Shown here piece after piece: positions 18,498 through 20,271 of a stretch of 20,271 bases of DNA (the first letter of the stretch is position 1; the number at the start of each line of letters is the position of its first letter). Made by a program: the position numbers and the translations under genes. Source of the DNA: Jimgerdemannia flammicorona (lineage: Eukaryota > Mucoromycota > Endogonomycetes > Endogonales > Endogonaceae); the NCBI GenBank assembly GCA_003990745.1, contig RBNI01001946.1, positions 1 through 20,271 of the forward strand, read 5' to 3'. Below the pieces are notes generated by a model. The model had not been told where the DNA came from and made no database searches. It was given only the letters and a program-made list of their open reading frames with translations.

Positions 18498-20238
18498 ATG
18501 CTGTCCTTCAGAACTCCAGGAGAGGCCGAGGCTGCAGGTTGTTGGGACTCTCCGCGCCACACAGAATCCCATGACCTCATATGCCAACTATTTGAAGATG
18601 TAATTTTTATTCCCGTCGAGGAGCTGCCACTGTTCTATTTGAAGAAGTACAACCGCGCCCTGCACATTGACGACGACGACAGCGATCGATTGGTATGTTG
18701 TCTGAAAAGAGGCATTATCGTGATACTATGTCTTAATCCTGTTTTCTTCTTCCGAAGGCCACGCTGATTCCATCTTTGGTCCGCGGCATCAAAACGCACT
18801 CCTTCCGCAACAATACCTTCCTCTTCTTCACCCTCACGAGACGTCGCCATGCATACCGCAACCGTCAATCCGATTGCACCGCCACCACCATCCGCTACCG
18901 TCTCCTCCGCCTTTGCGGTATCACCGTCCCGCGGCAGCTCCTGGCTGGGATGTACTGCAAGGCCTACGGACTGCTGCGCTTCCCAATCGACAACGCTGAC
19001 ACCGATGAACCCATCAAAAACATGTTTCAGATGATCCGTTGGGCTGCTGGTGGACAGGATGAGTTGGTGATCGACGACCAGACGCTCGCGCCCGCACTGG
19101 GCTTTGACGAGGTGGACGATAGGCAATTGATGCCCATTATTGTGCCTGTCGATACATCGGACTGGCCGCGGTATGATGGACCTCCCTGGACGGATAATGA
19201 CGACGGGCAACCTGGGACAGACGATGATGAGCCTGTTGCGAGGACGACGGTGTCCGACGCGTCGGGTCAGTTGTCACGTGACAACCACTCCGTGTGCGCG
19301 GGTTTACCTTCCGGAATCGCGTTCCAACCGGCCATTGTTCATTGGACGCAAATGCCCAACGGTCACCTAGCAATATCCACCATGCCGGTGGTGACTTCTG
19401 TAACGATGCCTATGTCATTCCCAAATGTCATGTTGACGAACTCTTCTCAACAACCTAGTGACGGGATGGTCGTTCGAACCCGTGGGGAGAAGAGAGCTCG
19501 AGAAGGTCGCAGGAGTGCCAACTTTGAAGATGACGACAGAAGAAATTGCCCACGCATACAGAATTTATCGGAGCAGACATCCGATTCTTCACCCTCCCAA
19601 AAACTCACCATGGAGGAGCGGTGTCCTGCACTCGCTGAGCTGGTATTAGGCGAGACGCAAGACAGGAGCTCCGCCCTCTTGTTAGCATCATCATTGTCGA
19701 CCCAAACACATCCCAAAAAACGGAAGCCGTGGCCGGAATCAGGGGATGTGACAACCGATGATTTCAAAAGCTCGAAATCATTTCGTTTTGAACCCATCTC
19801 GTTCACAACGACACCCGCCGAACCCAGACCTCCTGCCGTGCCTTCATCTGTCACGGCATTTTCATTACGTGGCACCACCTTATCATCCGCCACGGCACCA
19901 TCATCATACACCACCACCGCCATCGCCGACCCGCTTACCACATATAACCCTACCCTCGGCCCGCCGCTTACGGCCCATCAAGCCGAGCAACTCGGACGCG
20001 AAGACGCCATTGCTAACCCGGTGGCCATCCGGCGCGTGCTGCGGTGCTTTGAAGACGTGCATTTCGTCTTGGCCTTGTTCCTTCAACACCATTATTTGCA
20101 TAAGTACGGGCGCCTGCTTCAGTATGAATCAAAACTGGTGAGTGTTGGCTGGAATTGCGGTTGGAAGGAGTGTGCTGAGATTGGGTGTCGCTGTGTTTGA
20201 AGGAATTTCGGGCCGGGATTTCGGGTCTTGCGATATGA
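18498..20238 (+). CDS. Unrecognised 536-residue protein, probably nuclear
   Basis: Proposed exons are 18498-18692, 18758-20137 and 20203-20238. Both introns are 65 nt, starting GTATGT and GTGAGT and ending AAG; reading frame is kept across both. I do not recognise the family. The N-terminal 170 residues look folded: ICQLFEDVIFIPVEELPLFYLKKYNRA, an acidic DDDDSD, then a basic part with TRRRHAYRNRQ. The middle is acidic (TDNDDGQPGTDDDEP). The last 300 residues are rich in Ser, Thr and Pro with two basic clusters (RGEKRAREGRR; KKRKPW) that could be nuclear signals. The start is the first ATG in frame; TPGEAEAA right after it faintly recalls the XPG internal motif PGEAEAE but nothing that should follow is present. 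A CDS is supported by a 460-codon open exon and matched splice sites. Extra 5' exons cannot be excluded. Confidence 0.55.
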
Positions 20239-20271
20239 AATTGCAACGTTTCATCACTCATTTTCAGCGTA

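Noticed and set aside
18498..18560. XPG/GEN1-type nuclease motif (TPGEAEAA)
   Set aside because: Only one short word matches, and none of the acidic catalytic residues or helix-hairpin-helix follows.
1..20271. CRISPR array, integron, phage or biosynthetic cluster
   Set aside because: No regularly spaced repeats, no att sites, and spliced eukaryotic genes throughout.

Overview
The window looks like nuclear DNA of a filamentous fungus, most likely a basidiomycete (inference). The evidence is intron-rich genes with short GT-AG introns (eight of 82-155 bp in a 345-residue RFC gene; 65-93 bp in its neighbours), fungal-type transposable elements, and an AT-rich, transition-decayed repeat block. 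TGA is a normal stop here, because all three host gene models end in it.

Left two thirds (1 to about 13.3 kb): a nested graveyard of transposable elements. (a) 1-5640, minus strand: a non-LTR (LINE) element with ORF1, then ORF2 (AP endonuclease, reverse transcriptase, Cys/His C-terminus). It runs off the left edge and carries at least fifteen in-frame stops and one frameshift. (b) about 5600-9660, plus strand: a Ty3/gypsy-like LTR element whose 5' LTR is cut by the LINE. It encodes Gag with a zinc knuckle, then a dUTPase, then an aspartic protease. It then jumps directly to a chromodomain remnant, so reverse transcriptase, RNase H and integrase are missing. (c) 9660-10345: non-coding, LTR-like DNA with two TATA boxes. 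(d) 10346-11963: a Tc1/mariner (DD34E) element with one nonsense codon. Its two 215-bp inverted arms are each themselves bounded by the same perfect 25-bp terminal repeat, so each arm looks like a MITE. (e) 11964-13300: AT-rich DNA with decayed poly(A)-tailed retroposon copies and an imperfect 82-bp tandem repeat whose differences are almost all transitions.

Middle (13.3-13.9 kb): unexplained DNA of more balanced composition, with a hairpin, tRNA-like box motifs and a 29-nt A tract.

Right third (13.9-20.3 kb): host genes. 13918-14999 (minus, 3 exons) encodes a four-TM protein of the COPI-associated/Tvp15 type. After a 1.3 kb spacer, 16316-18230 (plus, 9 exons) encodes a replication factor C small subunit (yeast Rfc2, human RFC4), with an MluI-type cell-cycle box (ACGCGT) just upstream. 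18498-20238 (plus, 3 exons) encodes a 536-residue probably nuclear protein that I do not recognise. The host genes share no obvious pathway.

The most interesting observations are the MITE-armed Tc1 element and the non-autonomous gypsy element with its betaretrovirus-like nucleocapsid-dUTPase-protease order.
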